From assembly GCA_036417435.1 (NCBI GenBank), contig CM070899.1, positions 4,531,001-4,595,000 of the forward strand: a DNA stretch of 64,000 bases. The letters are read 5' to 3'. This DNA is from Inia geoffrensis. Its lineage: Eukaryota > Chordata > Mammalia > Artiodactyla > Iniidae. Both the position numbers and the translations under genes were made by a program. Position 1 is the stretch's first letter. Each line of letters opens with the position of its first letter. A model generated the notes under the pieces. The model saw nothing but the letters and a program-made list of their open reading frames with translations, was not told where the DNA came from and searched no databases. Shown here piece after piece: positions 1-12,743 of the stretch.

Positions 1-26
1 AAATTATAACCGTTCTCTTAAAGCCT

Positions 27-1569
27 AATTTATTTATTTAACATCTTTATTGGAGTATAATTGTTTTACAATGGTGTGTTAGTTTCTGCTTTATAACAAA
101 GTGAATCAGTTATACATATACATATGTCCCCATATCTCTTCCCTCTTGCGTCTCCCTCCCTCCCACCCTCCCTATCCCACCTCTCTAGGTGGTCACAAAG
201 CACGGAGCTGATCTCCCTGTGCTATGCGGCTGCTTCCAACTAGCTATCTATTTTACGTTTGGTAGTGTATATATGTCCATGTCACTCTCTCACTTTGTCC
301 CAGCTTACCCTTCCCCCTCTCCGAATCCTCAAGTTCATTCTCTAGTAGGTCTGCATCTTTATTCCCATCTTGCCCCTAGGTTCTTCATGACTTCTTTTTT
401 TTCTTAGATTCCGTATATATGAGTTAGCATACAGTATTTGTTATTCTCTTTTTGACTTACTTCACTCTGTATGACAGTCCCTAGGTCCATCCACCTCACT
501 ACAAACAACTCAGTTTTGTTCCTTTTTATGGCTGAGTAATATTCCGTTGTATATATGTGCCACGTCTTCTTTACCCATTCATCTGTTGATGGACACTTAG
601 GTGGCTTCCGTGTCCTGGCTATTGTAAATAGAGCTACAGTGAACATTTTGGTACATGACTCTTTTTGAATTATGGTTTTCTCAGAGTATATGCCCAGTAG
701 TGGGATTGCTGGGTCTTATGGTAGTTCTATTTTTAGTTTCTTAAGGAACCTCCATACTGTTCTCCATAGTAGCTGTATCAATTTACCTTCCCACCAACAG
801 TGCAAGGAGGTTCCCTTTTCTCCACACCCTCTCCAGAATTTATTGTTTGTAGATTTTTTGATGATGGCCATTCTGACCAGTGTGAGATGATATCTCGTTG
901 TAGTTTTGATTTGCATTTCTCTAATGATTAATGATGTTGAGCATTCTTTCATATGTTTGTTGGCAATCTGTATATCTTCTTTGGAGAAATGTCTATTTAG
1001 GTCTTCTGCCCATTTTTGGATTGGGTTGTTTGTTTTCTTGATATTGAGCTACATGAGCTGCTTGTAAATTTTGGAGATTAATCCTTTGTCAGTTGCTTCA
1101 TTTGCAAATATTTTCTCCCTTTCTGAGGTTTGTCTTTTCATCTTGTTTATGGTTTCCTTTGCTGTGTAAAAGCTATTAAGTTTCATTAGGTCCCATTTGT
1201 TTATTTTTGTTTTTATTTCCATTTCTCTAGGAGGTGGGTCAAAAAGGATCTTGCTGTGATTTATGTCATAGAGTGTTCTGCCTATGTTTTCCTCTAAGAG
1301 TTTGATGGTGTCTGGCCTTACATTTAGGTCTTTAATCCATTTTGAGTTTATTTTTGTGTATGGTGTCAGGGAGTGTTCTAATTTCATTCTTTTACATGTA
1401 GTTGTCCAGTTTTCCCAGCACCACTTATTGGAGAAGCTGTCTTTTCTCCACTGTATATTCTTGCCTCCATTGTCATAGATTAGTTGACCACAGGTGCGTG
1501 GGTTTATCTCTGGGCTTTCTATCCTGTTCCATTGATCTATATTTCTGTTTCTGTGCCAGTACCATACTA

Positions 1570-1606
<37 letters not shown>

Positions 1607-1997
1607 AGTATGCGGGCCTCTCACAGTTGTGGCCTCTCCTGTTGAGGAGCACAGGCTCCAGACGCGCCGGCTCAGCGGCCATGGCTCATGGGCCCAGCTA
1701 CTCCGCGGCATGTGGGATCTTCCCAGACTGGGGCACGAACCCGTGTCCCCTGCATCGGCAGGCGGACTCTCAACCACTGCACCACCAGGGAAGGCCATAC
1801 TATGTTGATTACTGTAGCTTTGTAGTACAGTTTGAAGTCAAGGAGCCTGATTCCTCCAGCCCCGTTTTTCTTTCTCAAGATTGCTTTGGCTATTGGGGGT
1901 CTTTTGTGTTTCCATACAAATTGTGAAATTTTTTGTTCTAGTTCTGTGAAAAATGTCAGTGGTAGTTTGATAGGGATTGCACTGAATCTGTAGATTG
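27..1997 (-). mobile_element. 5'-truncated L1 retrotransposon, antisense
   Basis: The left end reads as the reverse complement of an L1 3' end, with an AAAT-rich tail and the 3' UTR. ORF2 3' coding sequence follows in reverse up to about 2.0 kb. Short direct repeats flank it: TTAAAGCCT at 18-26 and TTAAAACCT at 1998-2006, which I read as the target-site duplication with one later change. A SINE interrupts it at 1571-1794. Translation of the - strand gives broken ORF2 C-terminal segments only, so it is not active. The same ORF2 region recurs in sense orientation near 6.4-7.8 kb and 11.4-12.7 kb. Confidence 0.9.
1571..1794 (-). mobile_element. CHR-type tRNA-derived SINE, antisense
   Basis: A 33-base T run (the reversed poly-A tail) is followed by the reverse complement of the cetacean SINE with its GGTTCGTGCC-like B-box region, ending at the SINE head. 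The 9-bp direct repeat CCATACTAT (1562-1570 and 1795-1803) marks insertion into the surrounding L1. Confidence 0.95.
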
Positions 1998-2263
1998 TTA
2001 AAACCTTTTTTAGAAGATACAAGCTGAGAAGACACTTCCTAACCCATTCTATGAAGCCAGCATTACCCTAATAAAAATAAGAATTATAAAAAAACTACAG
2101 AATGATATCTCTAATGAACATAGGTGCAAAAATCCTCAACAAAATATTAGCAAATTGAATCCAACAATGTATAAAAAGCAATACAATATGATCAACTGGT
2201 ATTTATCCCACTATGCAAGGCTGGTTCAATATTCAAAAGTCAATTAGTGTAATCTATCACTAT

Positions 2264-2335
2264 TAAGCTATTAAGTTTCACTAGGTCCCATTCGTTTATT
2301 TTTGTTTTTATTTCCATTTCGCTAGGAGGTGGGTC
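2264..2335 (-). repeat. Inverted L1 patch at a deletion junction
   Basis: About 72 bp nearly identical to 1171-1248, that is antisense L1 ORF2, sitting between two sense-oriented parts of an older L1. It has no tail and no obvious target-site duplication of its own. It looks like copied filler at a break rather than a separate insertion. Confidence 0.7.
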
Positions 2336-2559
2336 AAGTGATGACTTTTTAAATACAACACCAAAGACATATGTGAAATAATTGGTAAGTTGGACTTCAT
2401 TAAAATGAAAAGTTTCTGCTCTGCAAAGAAAGTTTCAAAAGAACAAAATACAAGCCACAGATTGGGGGAAAAAATATTTGCAAGACATGTCTGATAAATG
2501 ACTATTATCCAAAACACACAAAGAAGCCTTAAAATCAACAAGAAGAAAACAAATAACTT

Positions 2560-2916
2560 GGGACTTCCCTGGTGGCGCAGTGCTTAAGAATCTGCCTGCC
2601 AATGCAGGACACACCAGTTCAAGCCCTGGCCCAGGAAGATCCCACATGCCACGGAGCAACTGAGGCCGTGTGCCACAACTACTGAGCCTGTGCTCTAGAG
2701 CCCGCAGGCCACAACTACTGAGCCTGTGTGCCACAACTACTGAAACCCACATGCCTAGAGCCCATGCTCTGTAACAAGAGAAGCCACCACAATGAGAAGC
2801 CCACGCACTGCAACGAAGAGGAGCCCCTGCTTGCTGCTAGTAGAAAAAGCCCACGCACAGCAACAAAGATCAACACAGCCAGAAATAAATAAATAAATAA
2901 AATTAAGGGAAAAAAA
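2560..2916 (+). mobile_element. CHR-type SINE, long form
   Basis: Begins GGGACTTCCCTGGTGGCGCAG and ends in an AAATA-rich tail. The tRNA-derived head is followed by a long GC-rich body with internally repeated GCCACAACTACTGAG-type segments. It is flanked by AGAAAACAAATAACTT upstream and AGAAAATAAACAACTT downstream, a slightly decayed target-site duplication. Confidence 0.93.
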
Positions 2917-3124
2917 AGAAAATAAACAACTTCATTAAACAATGAGTCAAAGACGCCTCTTAGATAGCCTCATCCACCAGAGGGCAGAGAGCAGAAGCAA
3001 GAAGAACTACAATCCTGAAGCCTGTGGAACACAAAACATATTCACAGGAAGATAGACAAGATGAAAAGGCAGAGGGCTATGTACCAGATGAAGGAACAAG
3101 ATTAAACCCCAGAAAAACAACTAA

Positions 3125-3958
3125 ATGATAGGCAACCTTCCAGGAAAAGAATTCAGAATAATGATAGTGAAGATAATCCAGGACCTTGGAAAAAGGATGG
3201 AGGCAAAGATCGAGAAGATGGAAGAAATGTTTAACAAAGACCTAGAAGAATTAAAGAACAAACAAACAGAGATGAACAAGAAAATAACTGAAATGAAAAG
3301 TACACTAGAAGGGATCAATAGCAGAATAACAGAGGCAGAAGAACGGATAAGTGACCTGGAAGACAGAATGGTGGAATTCACTGCTACAGAACAGAATAAA
3401 GAAAAAAGAATGAAAAGAAATGAAGACAGCCTAAGAGACCTCTGGGACAACATTAGAGGCAATAATATACGAATTATAGGGGATCCAGAAGAAGAAGAGA
3501 AAAAGAAAGGGACTGAGAAAATATTTGAAGAGATTATAGTTGAAAACGTCCCTAATATGGGAAAGGAAATAGTTAACCAAGTCCAGGAAGCAGAGAGAGT
3601 CCCATACAGGATAAACCCAAGGAGAAATACGCCAAGACACATATTAATCACACTGTCAAAAATTAAATACAAAGAAAGCATATTAAAAGCAGCAAGGGAA
3701 AAAAAACAAATAACACACAAGGGAATCCCCATAAGGCTAACAGCTGATCTCTCAGCAGAAACTCTGCAAGCCAGAAGGGAGTGGCAGGACATACGGAAAG
3801 TGATGAAGGAGAAAAGCTTGCAACCACGATTACTCTACCCACCAAAGATCTCATTCAGATTTGATGGAGAAATTAAAACCTTTACAGACAAGCAAAAGCT
3901 GAGAGAGTTCAGCACCACCAAACCAGCTTTACAACAACTGCTAAAGGAACTTCTCTAG
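3125..3958 (+). pseudogene. L1 ORF1p remnant (copy A)
   Basis: An open frame of 277 residues matches L1 ORF1p, the RNA-binding trimeric chaperone of the L1 ribonucleoprotein. Visible parts are a coiled-coil region rich in E, K and I (about residues 15-95), the RRM-like domain (about 95-190) and the C-terminal domain ending in LLKELL. The usual start would be upstream near 3061 (MKRQR), but a TAA at about 3103 and a frame shift before 3125 separate it, so the true N-terminus is lost. It is a relic, not a host gene. Confidence 0.85.
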
Positions 3959-4016
3959 ACAAGAAACACAAGAGAAGGAAAAGACCTATAACAACAAACC
4001 CAAAACAATTTAGAAA

Positions 4017-4940
4017 ATGGGAATAGGAACATACATATCGATAATTACCTTAAATGTAAATGGACTAAATGCTCCCACCAAAAGATACAGATTGGCTGAA
4101 TGGATACAAAAACAAGACCCATATATATGCTGTCTACAAGAGACCCACTTCAGACCTAGAGACACATACAGACGGAAAGTAAGGGGATGGAAAAAGATAT
4201 TCCATGCAAATGGAAACCAAAAGAAAGCTGGAGTAGCAATTCTCCTATCACACAAAATAGACTTTAAAATAAAGACTATTACAAGAGACAAAGAAGGACA
4301 CTACATAATGATTAAGGGATTGATCCAAGAAGAAGATATAACAATTGTAAATATTTATGCACCTAACACAGGAGCACCTCAATACATAAGTCAAAAACTA
4401 ACAGCCATAAAAGGGGAAATCGACAGTAACACATTCATAATAGGGGACTTCAACACCCCACTTTCACCAATGGACAGATCATCCAAAATGAAAATAAATA
4501 AGGAAACACAAGCTTTAAATGATACATTAAACAAGATGGACTTAATTAATATTTATAGGACACTCCATCCAAAAACAACAGAATACACATTTTTCTCAAG
4601 TGCTCATGGAACATTCTCCAGGATACATCATATCTTCAGTCACAAATCAAGCCTTGGTAAATTTAATAAAATTGAAATTGTATCAAGTATCTTTTCTGAC
4701 CACAATGCCATGAGACTAGATATCAATTACAGGAAAAGATCTGTAAAAAATACAAACACATGGAGGCTAAACAATACACTCCTTAATAACGAAGTGATCA
4801 CTGAAGAAATCAAAGAGGAAATAAAAAAATACCTAGAAACAAATAACAATGGAGACACGACAACCCAAAACCTATGGGAGGCAGCAAAAGCAGTTCTAAG
4901 AGGGAAGTTTATAGCAATACAAGCCCACCTTAAGAAATAG
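4017..4940 (+). pseudogene. L1 ORF2 endonuclease domain remnant (copy A)
   Basis: 307 open residues from the ORF2 start ATG. They carry the apurinic-like endonuclease fold that nicks target DNA for target-primed reverse transcription. Visible motifs are TLNVNGLN (metal-binding Asn), LQETHF (catalytic Glu), GDFNTPL (Asp/Asn) and SDHNAM (His). The canonical DH motif is changed to RIHHIF, which replaces a conserved Asp. A stop at 4938-4940 ends the frame well before the polymerase domain, so ORF2 is dead. Confidence 0.87.
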
Positions 4941-5236
4941 GAAACATCTCGAATAAACAACCTAACCTTGCACCTAAGGCAATTAGAGAGAGAAGAACAA
5001 AAAAACCCCCAAAGTTAGCAGAAGGAAAGAAATCATAAAAATCAGATCAGAAATAAATGAAAAAGAAATGAAGGAAACAATAGCAAAGATCAATAAAGCT
5101 AAAAGCTGGTTCTTTAGAAGATAAACAAAATAGATAAACCATTAGCCAGACTCACCAAGAAAAAAAGGGAGAAGACTCAAATCAGTAGAATTAGAAATGA
5201 AAAAGGAGAAGTAATAACTGACACTGCAGAAATAAA

Positions 5237-6673
5237 ATGATCATGAGAGATTACTACAAGCAACTCTATGCCAATAAAATGGACAATCTGGAAGAAATGG
5301 ACACATTCTTAGAAATGCACAAACTACCAAGACTGAATCAGGAAGAAATAGAAAATATGAACAGACCAATCACAAACACTGAAATTGAAACTGTGATTAA
5401 AAATCTTCTAACAAACAAAAGCCCAGGACCAGATGGCTTCAAGGCGAATTCTATCAAGCATTTAGAGAAGAGCTAACACCTATCCTTCTCAAACTCTTCC
5501 AAAACATAGCAGAGGGAGGAACACTCCCCAACTCCTTCTACGAGGCCACCATCACCTTGATACCAAAACCAGACAAGGATGTCACAAAGAAAGAGAACTA
5601 GAGGCCAATATCACTGATGAACATACATGCAAAAATCCTCAACAAAATACCAGCAAACAGAATCCAACAGCACATTAAAAGGATCATACACCATGATCAA
5701 GTGGGGTTTATTCCAGGAATGCAAGGATTCTTCAATATATGCAAATTTATCAATGTGATAAACCATATTAACAAATTGAAGGAGAAAAACCATATGATCC
5801 TCTCAATAGATGCAGAGAAAGCTTTTGACAAAATTCAACACCCATTTATGGTAAAACCCTGCAGAAAGTAGGCATAGTGGAAACTTTCCTCAACATAATA
5901 AAGGCCATATATGGCACGCCCACAGCCAACATCATCCTCAATGGTGAAACACTGAAAGCATTTCCACTAAGATCAGGAACAAGACAAGGTTGCCCACTCT
6001 CACCACTCTTATTCAACATAGTTTCGGAAGTTTTAGCTACAGCAATCAGAGAAGAAAAGGAAATAAAAGGAATTCAAATCGGAAAAGAAGTAAAGCAGTC
6101 ACTGTTTGGAGATGACATGATAGTATACATAGAGAATCCTAAGATGCTACCAGAAAACTACTAGAGCTAATCAATGAATTTGGTAAAGTAGCAGGATACA
6201 AAATTAGTGAACAGAAATCTCTGGCATTCCTATATACTAGTGATGAAAAATCTGAAAGTGAAATCAAGAAAACACTCCCATTTAACATTACAACAAAAAG
6301 AATAAAATATCTAGGAATAAACCTACCTAAGGAGACAAAAGACCTGTATGCAGAAAATTATAAGACACTGATGAAAGAAATTAAAGATGATACAAATAGA
6401 TGGAGAGATATACCATGTTCTTGGATTGGAAGAATCAACATTGTGAAAATGACTCTACTACCCAAAGCAATCTATAGATCCAATGCAATCCCTATCAAGC
6501 TGCCACTGGCATTTTTCACAGAACTAGAACAAAAAATTTCACAATTTGTATGGAAACAGAAAAGACCCCGAAGAGCTAAAGAAATCTTGAGAACGAAAAA
6601 AGGAGCTGGGGGAATCAGGCTCCCTGACTTCAGACTATACTACAAAGCTACAGTAATCAAGACAGTATGGTAA
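5237..6673 (+). pseudogene. L1 ORF2 reverse-transcriptase remnant (copy A), several frames
   Basis: Consecutive open pieces at 5237-5476, 5617-5871, 5877-6164 and 6371-6673 encode the L1 reverse transcriptase core. Recognisable motifs are NKSPGPDGF, the DKIQHPFM segment, [12 protein letters not shown] and the catalytic loop LFGDDMIVY (normally FADD). Frameshifts and stops separate the pieces. Together they show a decayed ORF2 rather than separate genes. Confidence 0.87.
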
Positions 6674-6844
6674 TGGCACAAAAACAGAACGATAGGTCAA
6701 TGGAACAGAATAGAAAGCCCAGAGATAAACCCACGCACATATGGACACCTTATCTTTGATAAAGGTGGCAGGAATATACAGTGGAGGAAGGACAGCCTCT
6801 TCAACAAGTGCTGCTGAGAAAACTGGACAGCTACATGTAAAAGT

Positions 6845-7804
6845 ATGAGCTTTGATCACTCCCTAACACCATACACAAAAATAAACTCAAAATGGATTAA
6901 AGGCCTAAATGTAAGGCCAGAAACTATCAAATTCTTAGAGGAAAACATAGGCAGAACACTCTATGACATAAATCACAGCAAGATCCGTTTTGACCCACCT
7001 CCTAGAGCAATGGAAATAAAAACAAAAATAAACAAATGGGACCTAATGAAACTTAAAAGCTTTTGCACAGCAAAGGAAACCATAAAGAAGACCAAAAGAC
7101 AACCCTCAGAATGGGAAAAAATATTTGCAAATGAAGCAACTGACAAAGGATTAATCTCCAAAATTTACAAGCAGCTCATGCAGCTCAATAACAAAAGAAC
7201 AAACAACCCAATCCAAAAATGCGCAGAAGACCTAAATAGACATTTCTCCAAAGAAGATATGCAGACTGCCAACAAACACATGAAAGAATGCTCAACATCA
7301 TTAATCATTAGAGAAATGCAAATCAAAACTACAATGAGATATCATCTCACACCGGTCAGAATGGCCATTATCAAAAAATCTAGAAACAATAAATGCTGGA
7401 GAGGGTGTGGAGAAAAGGGAACCCTCTTGCACTGCTGGTGGGAATGTGAATTGGTTCAGCCACTGTGGAGAACAGTATGGAGGTCCCTTATAAAACTAAA
7501 AATAGAACTACCATATGACCCAGCAATCCCACTACTGGGCATATACCCTCAGAAAACCAAAATTCAAAAAGAGTCATGTACCAAAATGTTCATCGCAGCT
7601 CTATTTACAATAGCCCGGAGATGGAAACAACCTAAGTGCCCATCATCAGATGAATGGATAAAGAAGATGTGGCACATATACACCATGGAATACTATTCAG
7701 CGATAAAAAGAAACGAAATTGAGCTATTTGTAATGAGGTGGATAGACCTCGAGTCTGTCATACAGAGTGAAGTCAGAAAGAGAAAGACAAATATCGTATG
7801 CTAA
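6845..7804 (+). pseudogene. L1 ORF2 C-terminal remnant (copy A)
   Basis: 319 open residues of the C-terminal part of ORF2p, including the cysteine-bearing segment around [18 protein letters not shown] typical of the L1 C-terminal zinc-knuckle-like region and the [18 protein letters not shown] tract close to the ORF2 end. The frame runs to TAA at 7804, near the natural ORF2 stop, and is followed by the 3' UTR and tail to about 8205. Confidence 0.87.
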
Positions 7805-8205
7805 CACATATATATGGAATTTAAGAAAACAAATTGTTATGATGAACCTAGGGGTAAGACAGGAATAAAGACACAGACCTACTGGAGAACGGACTTGAGG
7901 ATACGGGGAGGGGGAGGGGTGAGCTATTAGAGGGCGAGGGAGGGGCATGGACATATATATACTAACAAATGTAAGGTAGATAGCTAGTGGGAAGCAGCCG
8001 CTTGGCACAGGGATATCGGCTCGGTGCTTTGTGACCGCCTGGAGGGGTGGGATAGGGAGGGAGGGAGGGAGACGCAAGAGGGAAGAAATATGTGAACGTG
8101 TGTGTATGTATAACGGATTCACTTTGTTATAAAGTAGAAACTGACACACCATTGTAGAAAAATTATACCCCAATAAAGATGTTAAATAAATAAATAAATA
8201 AATAG

Positions 8206-8246
8206 TACTCTACACTGATTAGTGTAGAAATGGAAAAAAAAAATAA
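8206..8246. other. Spacer between two L1 bodies with a short palindrome
   Basis: About 40 bp between the tail of L1 copy A and the truncated start of copy B. It contains CTACACT-GATT-AGTGTAG, a perfect 7-bp inverted repeat. I could not match it to L1 or to the flank, so its origin is unknown. Confidence 0.45.
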
Positions 8247-8343
8247 AGGCAACAACATTCACATTTTAGGGGTCCCAGAAGGAGAAGAGAGAGAGAAAGG
8301 ACCAGAGAAAATATTTGAAGAGATTATAGTCAAAAACTTCCTT

Positions 8344-8554
8344 GGGCTTCCCTGGTGGCGCAGTGGTTGAGAGTCCGCCTGCTGATGCAGGGGACACGGG
8401 TTCATGCCCCGGTCTGGGAAGATCCCACATGCCGCGGAGCAGCTGGGCCCGTGAGCCATGGCCGCTGAGCCTGCGCGTCCGGAGCCTGTGCTCCGCAATG
8501 GGAGAGGCCACGACAGTGAGAGGCCCGCGTACGGTAAAAAAAAAAAAAAAAAAA
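8344..8554 (+). mobile_element. CHR-type SINE inside L1 copy B ORF1
   Basis: Typical cetacean SINE head GGGCTTCCCTGGTGGCGCAG with a 24-base A tail. The 12-bp direct repeat AAAAACTTCCTT at 8332-8343 and 8555-8566 is a perfect target-site duplication, suggesting a fairly young insertion. Confidence 0.96.
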
Positions 8555-8641
8555 AAAAACTTCCTTAACATGGGAAAGGAAATAGCCACCCAAGTCCAGG
8601 AAGCGCAGTGAGTCCCATACAGGATAAACCCAAAGAGAAAC

Positions 8642-8968
8642 ATGCTGAGACACATAGTAATCAAATTGGCAAAAATTAAAGACATAGAAAAATTATTGAA
8701 AGCAGCAAGGGAAAAACGACAAACATACAAGGGAACTCTCATAAGGTTAACAGCTGATTTCTCAGCAGAAACTCTACAAGCCAGAAGGGAGGGCCATGAT
8801 ACACTTAAAGTGATGAAAGGGAAGAACCTACAACCAAGAATACTCTACCCGGCAAGGATCTCATTCAGATTCGATGGAGAAATCAAAAGCTTTACAGACA
8901 AGCGAAAGCTAAGAGAATTCAGCACCACCAAACCAGCTCTACAACAAATGCTAAAGGAACTTCTCTAA
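8642..8968 (+). pseudogene. L1 ORF1p C-terminal remnant (copy B)
   Basis: 108 open residues matching the C-terminal domain of L1 ORF1p, including the LTADFSAETLQARRE and ISFRFDGEIKSFTD segments and the LLKELL end. The N-terminal half is absent because this copy starts within ORF1, and a SINE separates the few upstream codons. Confidence 0.85.
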
Positions 8969-9026
8969 GTGGGAAACACAAGAGAAGAAAAGGACCTACT
9001 AAAACAAACCCAAAACAATTAAGAAA

Positions 9027-12000
9027 ATGGTCATAGGAACATACATATCAATAATTACCTTAAACATGAACGGATTAAATGCTCCAACCAAAAGACACGG
9101 GCTTGCTGAATGGATACAAAAACAAGACCCATATATATGCTGTCTACAAGAGACCCACTTCAGACATAGGGACACATACAGACTGAAAGTGAGGGGATGG
9201 AAAAAGATATTCCATGCCAATGGAAATCAAAAGAAAGCTGGAGTAGCTATACTCATATCAGATAAAATAGACTTTAAAATAAAGAATGTTACAAGAGACA
9301 AGGAAGGACAGTACCTAATGATCAAGGGATCAATCCAAGAAGAAGATATAACAATTATAAATATATATGCACCCAACATAGGAGCACCTCAATACATAAG
9401 GCAACTGCTAACAGCTATAAAAGAGGAAATCGACAGTAACACAATAAATAGTGGGGGATGTTAACACCTCACTTACACCAATGGACAGATCATCCAAAAT
9501 GAAAATAAATAAGGAAACAGAAGCTTTAAATAACACAATACACCAGATAGACTTAATTGATATTTAGAGGATATTCCATCCAAAACAGCAGATTACACTT
9601 TCTTCTCAAGTGCGCATGAAACATTCTCCAGGATAGATCACATCTTGGGTCACAAATCAAGCCTCAGTAAATTTAAGGAAATTGATATCATATCAAGCAT
9701 CTTTTCTGACCACGCTATGAGATTAGAAAGGAATTACAGGGAAAAAAACCTAAAAAACACAAACACGTGGAGGCTAAACAATACATTACTAAATAACCAA
9801 GAGATCACTGATGAAATCAAAGAGGCAATCAAAAAATCCCTAGAGACAAATGACAATGAAAACACGACAATCCAAAACCTATGGGATGCAGCAAAAGGTG
9901 TTCTAAGAGGGAAGTTTATAACTATACAAGCCTACCTCAAGAAACAAGAAAAATCTCAAATAAACAATCTAACCTTGCACCTAAAGGAACTAGAGAAAGA
10001 AGAACAAACAGAACCCAAAGTTAGCAGAAGGAAAGAAATCATAAAGTTCAGATCAGAAATAAATGCAATAGAAACAAAGAAAACAATAGCAAAGATCAAT
10101 AAAACTAAAAGCTGGTTCTTAGAGAAGATAAACAAAATTGATAAACCATTAGCCAGACCCATCAAGAAAAAGAGGGAGAGGACTCAAATCAATAAAATTA
10201 GAAATGAAAAAGAAGTTATGACAGACACTGCAGAAATACAAAGCATCCTAAGAGACTACTACAATCAACTCTATGCCAATAAATTGGACAACCTGGAAGA
10301 AATGGACAAATTCTTAGATAGGTATAACCTTCCAAGACTGAACCAGGAAGAAATAGAAAATATGAACAGACCAAACACAAGTAATGAAATTGAAACTGTG
10401 ATTAAAAATCTTCCAACAAACAAAAGTCCAGGACCAGATGGCTTCACAGGTGAATTCTATCAAACATTTAGAGAAGAGCTAACACCAATCTTTCTCAAAC
10501 TCTTCCAAAAAGTTGCAGAGGAAGGATCACTCCCAAACTCATTCTGTGAGGCCACCATCACCCTGATACCAAAACCAGACAGATACTACCAAAAAAAAAA
10601 AAAAATTACAGACCAATATCACTGATGAATATAGACACAAAAATCCTCAACAAAATACAAGCAAACAGAATCCAACAACACATTAAAAGGATCATACACC
10701 ATGAACAAGTGGGATTTATCCCAGGGATGCAAGGATACTTCAATATATGCAAATCAATCAATGTGATACACCATGCTAACAAATTGAAGAATAAAAACCA
10801 TATGATCATCTCAAGAGATGCAGGAAAAGGTTTTGACAAAATTCAACACCCATTTATGATTAAAAACTCTCCAGAAACTGGGCATAGAGGGAACCTACCT
10901 CAACATAATGAAGGCCATATATGACAAACCCACAGGAAACATCATTCTCAATGGTGAAAAACTGAAAGTCTTTTCTCTAAGATCAGGAACAAGACAAGGA
11001 TGTCCACTCTCACCACTATTATTCAACATAGTTTTGGAAGTCCTAGCCACGGCAATCAGAGAAGAAAAAGAAATAAAAGGAATATAAATTGCAAAACGAG
11101 AAGTAAAACTCTCACTGTTTGCAGATGACATGATACTATACATAGAAAATCCTAAAAATGTCACCAGAAAACTACTAGGGCTAATCAATGAATTTGGTAA
11201 AGTAGCAGGATACAAAATTAATGCACAGAAATCTCTGGCATTCCTATATACTAATGATGAAAAATCTGAAAGAGAAATTAAGGAAACACTCTCATTTACC
11301 ATTGCACCAAAAATAATAAAATACCTAGGAATAAACCTACCTAGGGAGACAAAAGACCTTTATGCAGAAAACTAGAAGACACTGATGAAAGAAATTAAAG
11401 ATGATACCAACAGATGGAGAGATATACCATGTTCTTGGATTGGAAGAATCAATATTGTGAAAATGACTCTACTACCCAAAGCAATCTACAGATTCAATGC
11501 AATCCCTATCAAATTACCAACGGCATTTTTTTATGGAACTAGAACAAAAAATCTTAAAATTTGTATGGAGACACAAAAGAGGGGAAAAAATGGAGCGGGA
11601 GGGATCAGACTCCCTGACTTCAGACTATACTACAAAACTATACTAATCAAGAGAATATGGTACTGGCACAAAAACAGAAACATAGATCAATGGAACAAGA
11701 TAGAAAGCCCAGAGATAAACCCATGCAGCTATGGTCAACTAATCTATGACAAAGGAGGCAAGGATATACAATGGAGAAAAGACAGGCTCTTCAATAAGTG
11801 GTGCTGGGAAAACTGGACAGCTACATGAAAAAGAATGAAATTAGAACACTCCCTAACGCCATACACAAAAATAAACTCAAAATGGATTCGAGACCTAAAT
11901 TTAAGACTGGACATTATAAAACTCTTAGAGGAAAACATAGGAAGAACACTCTTTGACATAAATCACAGAAAGATCTTTTTTGATCCACCTCCTAGAGTAA

Positions 12001-12743
12001 TGGAAATAAAAACAAAAATAAACAAATGGGACCTAATGAAACTTAAAAGCTTTGGCACAGCAAGGGAAACCATAAACAAGACAAAAAGACAACCCTCAGA
12101 ATGGGAGAAAATATTTGCAAATGAATCAACAGACAAAGGATTAATCTCCAAAATATATAAACAGCTCATGCAGCTCAATATTAAAGAAACAAACAACCCA
12201 ATCCAAAAATGGGCTGAAGACCAAAATAGACATTGCTCCAAAGAAGACATGCAGATGGCCAAGAAGCAGATGAAAAGCTCCTCAACATCACTGATTATTA
12301 GAGAAATGTAAATCAAAACTACAATGAGGTATCACCTCACACCAGTTAGAATGGGCGTCATCAGAAAATCTACAAACAACAAATGCTGGAGAGGGTGTGA
12401 ATAAAAGGGAACCCTCTTGCACTGTTGGTGGGAATGTAAATTGATACGGCCACTATGGAGAACAGTATGGAGGTTCCTTAAAAAACTAAAAATAGAATTA
12501 CTACATGATCCAGCAATCCCACTACTGGGCTTATACCCAGAGAAAACCATAATTCAAAAAGACACATGCACCCCAATGTTCATTGCAGCTCTATTTACAA
12601 TAGCCAGGTCATGGAAGCAACCTAAATGCCCATCGACAGATGAATGGATAAAGAAGTTGTGGTACATATATGTACAATGGAATATTACTCAGCCATATAA
12701 AGGAACGAAATTGGGTCCTTTGTTGAGACGTGGATGGATCTAG
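9027..12743 (+). pseudogene. L1 ORF2 remnant (copy B), multiple frames
   Basis: ORF2 begins at ATG 9027 with [14 protein letters not shown] and LQETHF endonuclease motifs, then shifts frame near 9455. Polymerase parts follow at 9645-10625 ([13 protein letters not shown]), 10625-10924 and about 10900-11375, where the catalytic loop LFADDMILY is intact. C-terminal parts follow at 11385-11828, 11835-12311 and 12417-12743. At least five frame breaks or stops make it non-functional. Confidence 0.86.

Larger units (their letters stand above)
2010..2944 (+). mobile_element. Old L1 fragment (ORF2), rearranged
   Basis: An older, diverged L1 in sense orientation. 2026-2262 resembles the reverse-transcriptase part of ORF2, and 2337-2559 resembles a segment well downstream, so a large part of ORF2 is missing between them. 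A reversed L1 patch (2264-2335) lies at the junction. A SINE splits the downstream part. The remaining old L1 resumes at 13195 after a 10.2 kb nested insertion. Confidence 0.8.
2955..8205 (+). mobile_element. L1 retrotransposon, copy A, nearly complete body
   Basis: The element runs through the end of a 5' UTR, ORF1, ORF2, a 3' UTR and an AAATA tail. It starts directly after the decamer AGTCAAAGAC (2945-2954), which reappears at 13195-13204 after a second L1 body. The two tandem L1 bodies (2955-13194) therefore occupy one insertion point in an older L1. Both ORFs are broken by stops and frameshifts, so this copy cannot move on its own. The 5' UTR remnant includes a CTCF-like motif at 2974-2987. 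Confidence 0.9.
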
